Source: Saccharomonospora sp. NB11
Lineage (GTDB): Bacteria > Actinomycetota > Actinomycetes > Mycobacteriales > Pseudonocardiaceae
Assembly: GCF_015910535.1 (NCBI RefSeq)
Contig: NZ_JACBJG010000015.1
Span: forward strand, 1 to 64,000
Direction: 5' to 3'
DNA length: 64,000 bases
In this document: piece by piece, positions 7,586-16,668 of the stretch
Numbering within the stretch: position 1 is the stretch's first letter
How the letters are laid out: each line of letters begins with the position of its first letter
Program-made: the position numbers and the translations under genes
The notes under the pieces: generated by a model
Databases searched by the model: none
Told to the model about the DNA's origin: nothing
What the model saw: the letters and a program-made list of their open reading frames with translations, nothing else

Positions 7586-9055
7586 ATGTCCGACACCACC
7601 GGCACCCCGATCGACGCGACGCCGTCGACCCGCGAGAACGGTGCTCCCGCCGGCAGCGACCGCAACTCGCTGAGCGTGGGCAGCAACGGTCCGCTGCTGC
7701 TGCACGACGTCCGCCTGATCGAGACGTTGGCTCACTTCAACCGCGAGCGCGTGCCGGAGCGCAACCCGCACGCCAAGGGCGCGGGGGCGTTCGGTGTCTT
7801 CGAGACCACCGAGGACGTCTCGCGGTACACGAAGGCCGCGCTGTTCCAGAAGGGCGCCAGGACCGAGATGCTCGCGCGGTTCTCCACCGTGGCCGGTGAG
7901 CAGGGCTCGCCCGACACGTGGCGCGACGTGCGCGGGTTCTCGCTGAAGTTCTACACCAGCGAGGGCAACTACGACCTCGTCGGCAACAACACCCCGGTGT
8001 TCTTCGTGCGCGACCCGATGAAGTTCCCGCACTTCATCCGTTCCCAGAAGCGTCTGCCCGGCAGCGGTCTGCGGGACGCCACGATGCAGTGGGACTTCTG
8101 GACGCTGAACCCGGAGTCGGCGCACCAGGTCACCTACCTCATGGGAGACCGTGGTCTCCCACGCACCTGGCGGCACATGAACGGCTACGGCTCCCACACC
8201 TACATGTGGGTCAACGCCGAGGGCGAGAAGTTCTGGGTGAAGTACCACTTCAAGTCGAACCAGGGCGTCGAGTGCATGACCAACGAGGAGGCCGAGCGGC
8301 TCGCCGGGCAGGACGCCGAGTACCACCGGCGTGACCTCGCCGAGGCCATCGAGCGCGGCGAGCACCCGAGCTGGACGCTGTATGTGCAGGTGATGCCGTA
8401 CGCGGAGGCGAAGGACTACCGATTCAACCCGTTCGACCTGACGAAGGTGTGGCCGCACGCGGACTACCCGCTCATCAAGGTCGGCACCATGACGCTGAAC
8501 CGGAACCCGGAGAACTTCTTCGCCGAGATCGAGCAGGCCGCGTTCGCGCCGTCGAACCTCGTGCCCGGTATCGGCGTGTCGCCGGACAAGATGCTGCTCG
8601 GCCGTACCTTCGCGTACGCCGACGCCCACCGGGCGCGCATCGGCACGAACTACTTCCAGTTGCCGGTGAACCGTCCGAAGGTGAAGACCAACTCCTACAC
8701 CTTCGACGGCAACATGACGTTCGAGCACTCGGGCACCGCGCCCGTCTACGCGCCGAACTCCTTCGACCGCCAGTGGGCCGACGAGACCGGCCCGGTGGAC
8801 GACGGCTGGGAGTCCGACGGCGAGATGGTGCGCAGCGCCTACCAGCTCCACGCGGAGGACGACGACTTCTCCCAGGCTGGCACGCTCGTGCGTGAGGTGT
8901 TCGACGACGCCCAGCGCGACCGCCTCGTCGAGACGGTGTCGGGTGCGCTGGCCGACGTGAAGGAGCCGGTGCTGTCGCGGGCGTTCCAGTACTGGCGCAA
9001 CATCGACGCCACCATCGGTGAGCGGATCGAGAAGGCGTACTTCGCCAACAAGTGA
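7586..9055 (+). CDS. katA: Monofunctional heme catalase
   Basis: A 489-aa clade-typical small-subunit catalase that converts hydrogen peroxide to water and oxygen in the cytoplasm. Key motifs are visible: [16 protein letters not shown] with the distal His, [15 protein letters not shown] with the distal Asn, and the proximal heme ligand motif [14 protein letters not shown] with Tyr. The start has a strong ribosome site (AGAAGGAGG). It is directly downstream of the Fur-family gene, and a strong hairpin follows its stop. Confidence 0.95.
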   Translation: MSDTTGTPIDATPSTRENGAPAGSDRNSLSVGSNGPLLLHDVRLIETLAHFNRERVPERNPHAKGAGAFGVFETTEDVSRYTKAALFQKGARTEMLARFSTVAGEQGSPDTWRDVRGFSLKFYTSEGNYDLVGNNTPVFFVRDPMKFPHFIRSQKRLPGSGLRDATMQWDFWTLNPESAHQVTYLMGDRGLPRTWRHMNGYGSHTYMWVNAEGEKFWVKYHFKSNQGVECMTNEEAERLAGQDAEYHRRDLAEAIERGEHPSWTLYVQVMPYAEAKDYRFNPFDLTKVWPHADYPLIKVGTMTLNRNPENFFAEIEQAAFAPSNLVPGIGVSPDKMLLGRTFAYADAHRARIGTNYFQLPVNRPKVKTNSYTFDGNMTFEHSGTAPVYAPNSFDRQWADETGPVDDGWESDGEMVRSAYQLHAEDDDFSQAGTLVREVFDDAQRDRLVETVSGALADVKEPVLSRAFQYWRNIDATIGERIEKAYFANK

Positions 9056-9076
9056 GTCACGGTCGCATGACGACGC

Positions 9077-9112
9077 GAGGGCCCACCGTCCCGTCCGGGG
9101 CGGTGGGCCCTC
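9077..9112. terminator. Bidirectional hairpin terminator
   Basis: A perfect 12-bp stem, GAGGGCCCACCG at 9077-9088 pairing with 9101-9112, with a 12-nt loop. It lies between the convergent ends of the catalase gene and the carbonic-anhydrase-like gene and can serve both. Confidence 0.85.
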
Positions 9113-9122
9113 GTCGTGTGGG

Positions 9123-9653
9123 TCAGCTCGGGCGGGCTTCGGCGTGGGTGGCGGCGAGCGCGCGGTAGCTCTCGGCGTTGGCGCGGATGGCGGCCCGCTC
9201 CTCCTCGGTCGTCGAGCGCCGCACCTTGGCCGGGACGCCCGCGACGAGCGAGCCCGGTGGGATCTCGGTGCCTTCGAGCACCACGGCGCCGGCCGCGACC
9301 AGCGTTCCCTCGCCGATGGTGGCGCCGTTGAGGATCGTGGCGCTCATGCCGATGAGGCAGTCGTCGCCGATCTCGCACCCGTGCAGGACGGCGCGGTGAC
9401 CCACGCTCACCCCCGAGCCGACGGTGACCGGGTAGCCGGGGTCGGCGTGGACGACGGTCCCGTCCTGGAGGTTGCTGCCGCGGCCGATGGTGATGCTGTC
9501 CATGTCCCCGCGCAGCACTGCCGTGTACCAGACGCTGGCGGCTTCGGCGACCGTGACCGCGCCCGCGAGCACGGCCGTCGGCGCGATCCAGGCGGCGGGA
9601 TCGACCGTCGGGCTCGCGCCCGCGACGACGAGCGTGGTGGGTCCGTCCTGCAT
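9123..9653 (-). CDS. Gamma-carbonic anhydrase-like left-handed beta-helix protein
   Basis: A 176-aa hexapeptide-repeat protein. VLRGDMDSITIGRGSNLQDG, then VVHADPG and VGHRAVLHGC supply the His ligands and conserved Arg/Asp/Gln positions of the gamma-CA/YrdA group. These trimers bind zinc or iron; many bacterial members are annotated as carbonic anhydrase without assay. The C-terminus has an alpha-helical segment rich in Glu and Ala, usual for the family. No operon partner is evident. Confidence 0.9.
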   Translation of the reverse strand: MQDGPTTLVVAGASPTVDPAAWIAPTAVLAGAVTVAEAASVWYTAVLRGDMDSITIGRGSNLQDGTVVHADPGYPVTVGSGVSVGHRAVLHGCEIGDDCLIGMSATILNGATIGEGTLVAAGAVVLEGTEIPPGSLVAGVPAKVRRSTTEEERAAIRANAESYRALAATHAEARPS

Positions 9654-9738
9654 TGTGCTGTCCTTTCCGGTCAGGGCCTCGCTGCCGATGCCTGGTGTAG
9701 CACGACCGAGGTCGGGGCGAGGTCCTGCGGGCGGGCCG

Positions 9739-10188
9739 TCAGCGGTGGGCCGGAGACGGCTCGTCGGTGGTCGTGCTGCCCTTGCTGCTCAGGGCGTGAT
9801 CGACGCTGAACCGGCCGCCGTTGAAGCCGAGGGCGAGCGCGGCGGCGGCCAGCAGGAGGACGAGCTCGACCCCGCCGCCGGAGACGAAGAAGCCCTGGCC
9901 GAGGTGCACGGAGAACAACGCGCCCAGCATCACGGCGGTCAGGAGGATGCCCGCGACCGGCAAGGCCGCACCGAGCAGCAACGCCGCACCGCCCAGGGTT
10001 TCGACCAGGGCCGCGAACCAGGCGGACACCTCGGGCAACGGAATGCCCATCTGGTCGAAGGAGGCGGCGGTTCCGTCGATGCCCCAGTCGAGGAACTTCT
10101 GCAGGCCGTGCGCGACGAAGGTGACGCCCACGACGACTCGGGCGAGGAGCAGGGCGAGATCACGGACAGGGCGTGGCGGCTGCGGCAT
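9739..10188 (-). CDS. DoxX-family membrane protein
   Basis: A 149-aa protein with four predicted membrane helices and the DoxX signature RVVVGVTFVAHGLQKFLDWG at the N-terminus. ATG 10188 is chosen because upstream codons overlap the operator region. DoxX proteins are often linked to thiol or electrophile stress in actinobacteria. It is divergent from a MarR regulator, with two matching palindromes between them, so MarR repression is likely. Confidence 0.88.
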   Translation of the reverse strand: MPQPPRPVRDLALLLARVVVGVTFVAHGLQKFLDWGIDGTAASFDQMGIPLPEVSAWFAALVETLGGAALLLGAALPVAGILLTAVMLGALFSVHLGQGFFVSGGGVELVLLLAAAALALGFNGGRFSVDHALSSKGSTTTDEPSPAHR

Positions 10189-10204
10189 CGGAAGAAGTCC
10201 CTTC

Positions 10205-10257
10205 GTTCGAACTCGAACAGTGTGGACCGAGAGTAGCGCAGTAGTTCGAATTCGAAC
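10205..10257. promoter_or_regulatory. Twin palindromic operators between doxX and marR genes
   Basis: GTTCGAACTCGAAC (10205-10218) and the perfect palindrome GTTCGAATTCGAAC (10244-10257) differ at one base and are spaced 39 bp start to start. They fill the 89-bp gap between the divergent genes, so they probably bind the MarR-family protein and control both promoters. Confidence 0.85.
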
Positions 10258-10277
10258 AAGAATCATGGGGGCCTACC

Positions 10278-10754
10278 ATGTCCGGCATGGCGGAACCCCG
10301 GTGGCTGAACGACCAGGAGATGAGGACGTGGCTCGCGTTCCTCGAAGCGAGTCACCTCGTCGAACGGCGCGTGGAACAGCAACTCCGCGATCGCGCCGGG
10401 ATGTCCCACCCGCAGTACGAGATCCTCGTCCGGCTCGCCGACGCACCCGACGGCTCGATTCGGATGTCCGAACTGGCCGAACTCCTCGTGACGTCCAAGA
10501 GCGGGCTCACCTACCAGGTGGCGCAGTTGGAGAAGGCCGGATTGGTGCGCCGCTACCGCTGCCCGACGGACGACCGAGGCGTCAACGCGGCCATCACCGA
10601 GGATGGTCGGGACAAGCTGCGTGAGATCGCGCCGGACCACGTCGCCGTCGTGCGGGCGGCACTCGTCGACCTGCTCGACGCCGACCAGCAACGCGCCGTG
10701 GCCGACAGCCTCACCACGGTCGTGCGGGCACTGCGCGCGCAGCCGACGGGCTGA
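10278..10754 (+). CDS. MarR-family transcriptional regulator
   Basis: A 158-aa protein with the MarR winged helix: QYEILVRLADAPDGSIRMSELAELL, then SKSGLTYQVAQLEKAGLVRR and the wing YRCPTDDRGVNAAITEDG. Cys in the wing (RCPTDDRG) might be redox active, but this is not established. It is divergent from the DoxX gene and probably represses both through the two palindromes. The likely signal is an oxidant or a phenolic or quinone compound (inference). Confidence 0.92.
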   Translation: MSGMAEPRWLNDQEMRTWLAFLEASHLVERRVEQQLRDRAGMSHPQYEILVRLADAPDGSIRMSELAELLVTSKSGLTYQVAQLEKAGLVRRYRCPTDDRGVNAAITEDGRDKLREIAPDHVAVVRAALVDLLDADQQRAVADSLTTVVRALRAQPTG

Positions 10755-10769
10755 CGGCGACGTCCGGAC

Positions 10770-11312
10770 TCACGCGTTGCCGCGCAGGGACACGTCGAGT
10801 CGGCGGACCAGCTCGCCCACCCGACCGCCCCCGAGCGGTGCGGCCGGGTAACGACGCAGCACACTCACCACGGCCGGGGTCGCGAGTGCACGCACCCGCT
10901 TGAGGTGGTCCACGGCGGCGTCGGGGTCTCCGGTGGCGAGTTCGTGCGCGTGAGCGGCGTGCGCTGCCGACCCGAGAATGTGCTTGACCTGCGTCGCCTT
11001 CGCCAGCGGGTGGAGGAACGCGGCACCGGCCGCCGCCATCGCGGCGTTCGCCGCTTCGCTCGCCGCCGCGTGCCCCGACTCGCGGGCCTCCTTGGCAGCC
11101 CGCATCGCCGACCAGGCACCGTCGCGCAGCGCCTTGCTGCGACGGGCTCCGTCGGCGAAGGACTGCGCGGTCTCGATTGCGATCCGAGGGCGGTCGTCGT
11201 CAGGCTTCGCCTGCTCGAAGAGATCCAGCACGCCGTGGGCGCAGGCCACCGCGTAGGCGGTGACCACACGCAGGTCGGTCATGCTCAGTTCGACGGGAGT
11301 CTCCTGCGACAT
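10770..11312 (-). CDS. Putative immunity protein, Imm-5-like
   Basis: A 180-aa Ala-rich helical protein: LRVVTAYAVACAHGVLDLFE at the N-terminus, repeated His/Ala helices in the middle (AAHAAHAHEL) and VLRRYPAAPLGG near the end. The pattern fits the actinobacterial 'putative immunity protein' family with an Imm-5-like domain. No toxin is adjacent; it sits between a MarR gene and a two-component operon. It may be an orphan immunity gene or have another role. ATG 11312 is taken as start. Confidence 0.65.
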   Translation of the reverse strand: MSQETPVELSMTDLRVVTAYAVACAHGVLDLFEQAKPDDDRPRIAIETAQSFADGARRSKALRDGAWSAMRAAKEARESGHAAASEAANAAMAAAGAAFLHPLAKATQVKHILGSAAHAAHAHELATGDPDAAVDHLKRVRALATPAVVSVLRRYPAAPLGGGRVGELVRRLDVSLRGNA

Positions 11313-11340
11313 GACCACATCCTGGCGGAGGCGTGGTCCC

Positions 11341-11970
11341 TCAGGTGCGCGGTGTCAGATAGCCGCGCGAGAACGCCGCGGCCACGGCGGAAGCCCGATC
11401 GTTGACGCCGAGCTTGGCGAACACGTGCAGCAGATGCGTCTTGACCGTCGACTCGCTGACGAACAGCCGCTTCGCCGCCTCGCGGTTCGTCGCGCCCTCG
11501 GCGACGAGTTCGAGCACCTCCAGTTCCCGCTTCGACAGCGGTTCCGAGGCAGGTTGCCGCAGTCGCCCCAGCACCCGGGTCGCGACGGTGGGGGAGAGCA
11601 CCGTCTGTCCCCGGGAGGCGGCCTCCACGGCGCGGAACAGCTCATCCCTCGGCGCGTCCTTCAGCAGATAACCCGTCGCACCCGCCTCGACGGCGGGCAG
11701 CACGTCGCTGTCGGAGTCGTACGTGGTGAGCACCAGCACCCGGGCCGTGACCCCGCGTTGCGCGAGTTCCCGGATGGCGGTGACCCCGTCGGTGCCCGGC
11801 ATCCGGAGGTCCATGAGAACCACGTCGGGTCGCAGGCGTTCGGCGGCGGCCACGGCTTCCGCGCCGTCGGCGGCTTCGCCGAGCACCTCGAAGCGCGAAT
11901 CGTTGTCGAACATGCTCCGCAACCCGTCCCGCACCACCGGATGATCGTCCACGATCAACAGTGAGATCAC
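11341..11970 (-). CDS. NarL/LuxR-type response regulator
   Basis: A 209-aa protein with a receiver domain (Asp8-Asp9 pocket, phospho-acceptor Asp54 in VLMDLRMPG, Lys in GYLLKDA) and a LuxR-type HTH (LSKRELEVLELVAEGATNREAAKRLFVSESTVKTHL, split here by helices). It is the last gene of a four-gene operon (ATPase, permease, kinase, regulator); its GTG start lies 1 bp after the kinase stop. It probably controls the ABC exporter of the same operon. Confidence 0.93.
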   Translation of the reverse strand: MISLLIVDDHPVVRDGLRSMFDNDSRFEVLGEAADGAEAVAAAERLRPDVVLMDLRMPGTDGVTAIRELAQRGVTARVLVLTTYDSDSDVLPAVEAGATGYLLKDAPRDELFRAVEAASRGQTVLSPTVATRVLGRLRQPASEPLSKRELEVLELVAEGATNREAAKRLFVSESTVKTHLLHVFAKLGVNDRASAVAAAFSRGYLTPRT

Positions 11971-11971
11971 C

Positions 11972-13246
11972 TCACACCTCCGCTGGAATGGCGGGCACGG
12001 TCGCCGAGATCGCCGTGCCACCGCCCGGCTCCGACTCGACGTCCAACCGGCCCGCGAGACGTTGCACCCGCTGCCGCATTCCCACGAGTCCGTGGCCACC
12101 GCGCAGCGAACCGGTGGCGCGTTCGGCGTGCGGGTCGAAGCCCGCTCCGTCGTCACGCACGTCGAGAGTGACCACGTCCGCCATGTAGGAGAGGGTCAAA
12201 ACCACCCTGTCGGCAGCCGCATGCTTGGCCACGTTGGTCAGCGCCTCCTGCGCGGTGCGGAGCAGCGCCACCTCGATGTCGGCGTGCATCGGCCGGGCGT
12301 CGCCGGTGACCGTCAGCGTCGCGTCGACGTCGTTCTCCTCGGCCCAGCGCCGGACCAGGTCGCGGATCGCGTCCGGGAGTCGGGACTCGGCGAGCACGGC
12401 GGGGCCCACGGCATGGACCGTGCGCCGAGCCTCGGTCAGGCTCTCGCGGGCCAGGGTCATCGCGGTGGTCAGGTGTCGTCGCACGGTGGACGGCTCGTGC
12501 AGCGTCTGCTCGGCTGCCTGGAGCTGGGCGAGAATTCCGGCGAGGCCTTGCGCGAGCGTGTCGTGGATCTCCCTGGCCATGCGTTGGCGTTCGTCCATCA
12601 CCCCGGCTTCCCGGGCCTGGGTGAGCAGCCGGGCGTGCAGACCGGCGTTCTCCGCCAGCGCGGCCTCCAGCTTGAGGTTGGTCTCGTGCAGCTCGGTCAG
12701 CGCCTTCTTCTGGCCGCGGTCGCGTCGATCGCTCATCTCGGAGAAGTGGAAGAACGCCCCGGACAGCAGCGTGATCACGGTGGCGATGAGCAGCCAGTCC
12801 CACCACCCGCCGGCCAGGACCTCGTCCAGCCCACCCACGTACGACACGGCGGCGATGGACGCCGTGACGGCGACACCGACGTAGCGCCACCCGCCGCTCA
12901 GGCAGAGGAAGGCGTGGAGATAGCCGGTGAAGGTGAAGATGCCGTAGGACGGTGCGAGCACGACGAGCCCGGCCATCGCCGCCATGAGTCCCGCGTAGTA
13001 GACGCTCGTCATGCGGCCGTCGTCGCGGCGTGTCGGGCGGAGCCCGTGGAAGGCGAAGATCCAGACCGCGGTGGCGAGCGCGAGCCCGAGCACCGCCGGT
13101 CCGCCGGCGGGTTCGTCCCACAGCGGTTGCAGGAGCGTGAGGACGGTACCCGCCGCCAAGAGGAGGTAGGGGAGGACGCCGACGACCACGTTCTCCCGTT
13201 TCTCCCAGTGGTCGAACTCTCGGCGAAGTTCGGCCTCGATGCTCAC
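11972..13246 (-). CDS. Sensor histidine kinase (HisKA_3 type)
   Basis: A 424-aa protein with about five to six N-terminal membrane helices and no large sensory loop, a coiled-coil linker, the DHp motif DERQRMAREIHDTLAQGLAG with the phosphorylated His, and an ATPase domain (EALTNVAKHAAADRV; DDGAGFD; GHGLVGMRQR). It resembles DesK-type kinases that sense membrane state. GTG 13246 overlaps the end region of the permease gene. It pairs with the downstream response regulator. Confidence 0.92.
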   Translation of the reverse strand: MSIEAELRREFDHWEKRENVVVGVLPYLLLAAGTVLTLLQPLWDEPAGGPAVLGLALATAVWIFAFHGLRPTRRDDGRMTSVYYAGLMAAMAGLVVLAPSYGIFTFTGYLHAFLCLSGGWRYVGVAVTASIAAVSYVGGLDEVLAGGWWDWLLIATVITLLSGAFFHFSEMSDRRDRGQKKALTELHETNLKLEAALAENAGLHARLLTQAREAGVMDERQRMAREIHDTLAQGLAGILAQLQAAEQTLHEPSTVRRHLTTAMTLARESLTEARRTVHAVGPAVLAESRLPDAIRDLVRRWAEENDVDATLTVTGDARPMHADIEVALLRTAQEALTNVAKHAAADRVVLTLSYMADVVTLDVRDDGAGFDPHAERATGSLRGGHGLVGMRQRVQRLAGRLDVESEPGGGTAISATVPAIPAEV

Positions 13247-13248
13247 GG

Positions 13249-13983
13249 CTACTCCCAGCGAAAGCAACGGGCGGCCACGCCGCCGGCCACGACCGTCCAG
13301 GCGAGCATAACAGCGAGATGCAGCAGCTCAGGCCACTGTCCGGCGGCCGCGTCCTGCAACGACTGCGCGCCCGCGCCCAACGGGGTGAAGTCACTGATCC
13401 GGCGGAGTACGTCGTTCATCGAGTCGCGGGGGATCCACAGCCCGGCGAAGAACAGGATCGGGCAGAACAGCAACGTCCCAGCGGCTCCCGCGCTCTTCCC
13501 GCTCGGAGCCAGCGAGGCGACCAGCAGTCCGAGGACGAACATCGCCGACGCCGTCATGACGTACGCGAGGACGTAGGCGACGGGGGCGGCGGGCAGGGTC
13601 ACGTCGAACGCGACGCGCGCGACGGTCAGGACCACCAGCATCGTGGTGACCGAGACGGCCGTGGCCAGCAGCAGTTGGGCGCCGAGCATCGTCGCGGGCG
13701 TGACCGGGGTGGTGCGCAGGCGGCGCAGCACACCCTTCTCCCGGTAGGTCGCGAACTGCTGTGGCAGGACGGTCATCGCGATCAGGCCGATGCCCAGCAC
13801 GACGACCACGGGTGTGTAGACGTCGATCGTCCGCAGTCCGTCGAGGCCGGGCTCCCGGAACGACGGGACGGCGCCGACGATGACGAGCAGCAACGGGGGA
13901 AGCCCGAGCGTGAAGAACACGCTCGTCGGTTCCCGGAAGAACAGCGTGGTCTCGGTGGCGCAGAGCCGGAGCAGTGCGGTCAA
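13249..13983 (-). CDS. ABC-2 type exporter permease
   Basis: A 244-aa membrane protein with six predicted helices and the ABC-2 family features FFREPTSVFFTLGLPPLLLV, EKGVLRRLRTTPVTP, and the C-terminal IPRDSMNDVLRRISDFTPLG. It is the membrane subunit for the ATPase encoded 10 bp upstream. The substrate is unknown; such pairs with DesKR-like systems often export lipids or drugs. Confidence 0.9.
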   Translation of the reverse strand: MTALLRLCATETTLFFREPTSVFFTLGLPPLLLVIVGAVPSFREPGLDGLRTIDVYTPVVVVLGIGLIAMTVLPQQFATYREKGVLRRLRTTPVTPATMLGAQLLLATAVSVTTMLVVLTVARVAFDVTLPAAPVAYVLAYVMTASAMFVLGLLVASLAPSGKSAGAAGTLLFCPILFFAGLWIPRDSMNDVLRRISDFTPLGAGAQSLQDAAAGQWPELLHLAVMLAWTVVAGGVAARCFRWE

Positions 13984-13993
13984 CGTGGTGTCC

Positions 13994-14899
13994 TCACTCG
14001 AAGTGTCGGCCGGTGAGCGCGACGAACGCGTCGTCCAACGAGGCTTGCTCGATCCGGAGGTCGACGGCGGTGATCCGGTGGTGCACGAGCACGGTGGCCA
14101 CGGCGTGGAGCAGGTTGCCGTGGCCGGTCACGACGAGCCGGGTCCCGGCGCGCTCGACCGACGTGACCTCCGGCAGCTCGGCCAGCGCCCGGAGATCCAC
14201 CGGCGCGGAGGGTCGGAACCGGATGCGCTGCCGGTCGTCGACCCGCGCGATCAACCCGGCAGGGGAGTCCAAGGCGACGAGCCGACCGGACTCGATCACC
14301 GCGACTCGGTCGCAGAGCCGTTCGGCCTCCTCCATGAAGTGGGTGACCAGGAGGATCGTGACTCCCCGATCGCGGACGTCCTCGATGAGCTGCCAGGTGT
14401 CGCGGCGGGCCTGTGGGTCGAGGCCGGTGGTGAGTTCGTCGAGCACGGCCACCGTCGGGCCGCCGAGCAAGGCCAGCGCGATCGACAGCCGTTGTTTCTG
14501 GCCACCGGACAGCCGCCGGAACTGAGTGTCGATCTTGTCGGTGAGCCGCAGCGTGTCGAGCAGCTCCCGCCAGTCCACCGGCTTCCGGTAGAAGGAGCTG
14601 TACAGCCTCATGACCTCGCCGACCTCGATTTTGTCGGGCAGTGCGCAGTCCTGGAGCTGTGCCCCGAGCCGCTGCCGTAGTGCGTCGGAGTCGTCCTCGG
14701 GGTCGAGTCCGCAGATGCGGATCGTTCCGCCGTCCCGCCTGCGAAGCCCTTCGACGCACTCGACGGTCGTGGTCTTCCCCGCGCCGTTTCGGCCCAGGAT
14801 GCCGAAGATCTCGCCCTGCTCGACGGCGAAGCTCACTCCGTTCACCGCGGTGTGGTCGCCGTAGCGCTTGACGAGGTCGTCCACCTCGATGATCGCCAT
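13994..14899 (-). CDS. ABC exporter ATP-binding protein
   Basis: A 301-aa ATPase: Walker A GRNGAGKTT, Q-loop in LGAQLQDCALPD, signature LSGGQKQRLSIA, Walker B VAVLDELTTGLDP (Glu) and switch His in LVTHFMEEAE. The C-terminal ~80 residues form the extra domain of the DrrA/NatA type. It is the first gene of the minus-strand operon; the 155-bp gap before the transketolase genes should hold its promoter. Confidence 0.93.
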   Translation of the reverse strand: MAIIEVDDLVKRYGDHTAVNGVSFAVEQGEIFGILGRNGAGKTTTVECVEGLRRRDGGTIRICGLDPEDDSDALRQRLGAQLQDCALPDKIEVGEVMRLYSSFYRKPVDWRELLDTLRLTDKIDTQFRRLSGGQKQRLSIALALLGGPTVAVLDELTTGLDPQARRDTWQLIEDVRDRGVTILLVTHFMEEAERLCDRVAVIESGRLVALDSPAGLIARVDDRQRIRFRPSAPVDLRALAELPEVTSVERAGTRLVVTGHGNLLHAVATVLVHHRITAVDLRIEQASLDDAFVALTGRHFE

Positions 14900-15054
14900 G
14901 AGTCGAGCCTGCCGCCCCGGCCACGCTCACCGCATCGACCGGGCGGACACGGCTGCGACGGGGCGTGGTGGACCCGGGGATCTACCGTTCGGTGGATTCC
15001 CTGATCAGGCGCCACATTCGCCTGGTTGACCTCTAGTGCGCTGGAGGAACCAGA

Positions 15055-15744
15055 GTGGAGCATATGAGCATGACTCTCGGTTCCACTCTGGAACAACTGA
15101 TGACCCGGTTGACCGGGGACGAGAAACATTCCCACGCCGCAACGTCCACGTTGGACGTTCTGCAGGTGCTCTACGACCGCGTGCTGCGACACGACCCCGC
15201 GAACCCGGAGGATCCGGATCGGGATCGTTTCTTCCTCAGCAAAGGCCACGGCCCCATGGCGTACTACGCCGTGCTCGCCGCGCACGGCTACTTCCCCGTC
15301 GAGTGGCTCGACGACTTCGGCTCCTTCGACTCGCCGTTGGGGTACCACCCCGACCGCAATCTCGTTCCCGGAGTGGAGATCTCGTCCGGCTCGCTCGGCC
15401 ACGGGTTGCCGCTCGCGGTCGGCGCCGCGCTCGCGTTGCGCGTCCAGGGCCGCGACTCGCGGGTGTTCGTCCTGGTCGGTGACGCCGAGCTGGACGAGGG
15501 ATCCAATCACGAGGCGATCGAGTTCGCCCCGGCGGTCGGGTTGGACAACCTCACCGTGATCGCCATCGACAACGACTCGTCGTCGTATGCGGTGCGGGGT
15601 CGCATCGCCGAGCGGTTCGCCGTCAACGGCTGGCAGGCCCTCACGGTCGACGGCCGCGACCACGCCGACATCGAACACGCTCTTCGGCACGTCACCCCTC
15701 GGGTGCCGACCGCCGTCATCGCCCGAGTGGAGGACAAGGAATGA
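15055..15744 (+). CDS. Transketolase-like protein, N-terminal (TPP-binding) subunit
   Basis: A 229-aa protein holding the thiamine diphosphate domain: DRFFLSKGHGPMAYYAVL, GSLGHGLPLAVGAALA, and the Mg/TPP motif GDAELDEGSNHEA. It is shorter than the usual ~275-aa N-terminal subunit. GTG 15055 has GGAGG eight bases upstream. The partner subunit starts inside its stop (ATGA). Split transketolases act with the pair as one active enzyme; the substrate of this small paralogue is not known and need not be the pentose phosphate pathway. Confidence 0.88.
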   Translation: MEHMSMTLGSTLEQLMTRLTGDEKHSHAATSTLDVLQVLYDRVLRHDPANPEDPDRDRFFLSKGHGPMAYYAVLAAHGYFPVEWLDDFGSFDSPLGYHPDRNLVPGVEISSGSLGHGLPLAVGAALALRVQGRDSRVFVLVGDAELDEGSNHEAIEFAPAVGLDNLTVIAIDNDSSSYAVRGRIAERFAVNGWQALTVDGRDHADIEHALRHVTPRVPTAVIARVEDKE

Positions 15745-16625
15745 ACCCGCGCGAACAGTTCGCTGCCACCACGACCGCCCTGCTGGACGAGCGGGCCGAC
15801 ACCGCGCTGGTGTACGCGGAGGTGTCCGGCCAGTACTTCGGGGACGCCACCAAGGCGCATCCGGACCGCGTGATCAACGTCGGCATCCGGGAGCAGCTTC
15901 TGGTGAGCGCCGCGGCGGGGCTCGCCCTGACCGGGATGCGGCCCATCGCGCACACCTTCGGTCCGTTCCTGGTCGAGCGGGCCTTCGAACAGATCAAGCT
16001 GGACTTCGGGCACCAGGGAGTGGGAGGGGTTCTGGTCGGCTCGGCGGGCTCGTTCGACGTCGCCGTCGGCGGTCGGACCCACCAGGCTCCGGGTGACGTC
16101 ACGCTGCTCGACACCCTTCCCGGCGTGACCGTCCACGCGCCGTCCACCGACGCCGAGGTCGACGCCGCGTTGCGGGAGGCCGTGGCGGGCGACGGACTGC
16201 ACTACGTGCGCGTCACCGGGCAGACCAACCGGGAGACCTTCCCCGTCGGTCCCCGGCTGCACGAGGTGAAGCGCGGCGAGCGCGCGGTGGTCGTGGCTCT
16301 CGGGCCGGTGTTGGACGACGTGTTGGCCGCGACGGCCGACCTCGACGTCACCGTGCTCTACACGAGCCGGGTGCGGCCTTTCGACGGCGCCACCCTGCGA
16401 GCGGCGTTGTCGAGCACCGACGTCGTCGTGGTGGAGCCGTGGCTGGCGGGAACGTCGGCCCACGTGATCGCCGAGGCCCTCGCCGACCGACCCCACCGGT
16501 TGCTCGCTCTGGGGGTGTCCCGCGACGAGGAACTCCGCCGCTACGGCAGCCCGAGCGACCACGTGCGCGCCCACGGTCTCGACGCGGCGGGAATCCGTCG
16601 CCGACTCGACGCCTGGCTCGGCTGA
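15741..16625 (+). CDS. Transketolase-like protein, C-terminal subunit
   Basis: A 294-aa protein with the pyrimidine-binding and C-terminal transketolase domains: RVINVGIREQLLVSAAAGLALTG with the catalytic Glu, HTFGPFLVERAFEQIK, and VHAPSTDAEVDAALREA. Translation is coupled to the N-terminal subunit by a 4-bp overlap. The gene ends close to, and convergent with, an MFS gene. Confidence 0.9.
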   Translation: MNPREQFAATTTALLDERADTALVYAEVSGQYFGDATKAHPDRVINVGIREQLLVSAAAGLALTGMRPIAHTFGPFLVERAFEQIKLDFGHQGVGGVLVGSAGSFDVAVGGRTHQAPGDVTLLDTLPGVTVHAPSTDAEVDAALREAVAGDGLHYVRVTGQTNRETFPVGPRLHEVKRGERAVVVALGPVLDDVLAATADLDVTVLYTSRVRPFDGATLRAALSSTDVVVVEPWLAGTSAHVIAEALADRPHRLLALGVSRDEELRRYGSPSDHVRAHGLDAAGIRRRLDAWLG

Positions 16626-16668
16626 ATCGGCCGCGGCTCGACGGTGCTCGCGTCAGGAAGGGCTCGCG

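Noticed and set aside
7222-7899. Alternative plus-strand frame spanning the Fur and catalase genes
   Set aside because: Arg-rich shadow without domains; it overlaps two well-supported genes.
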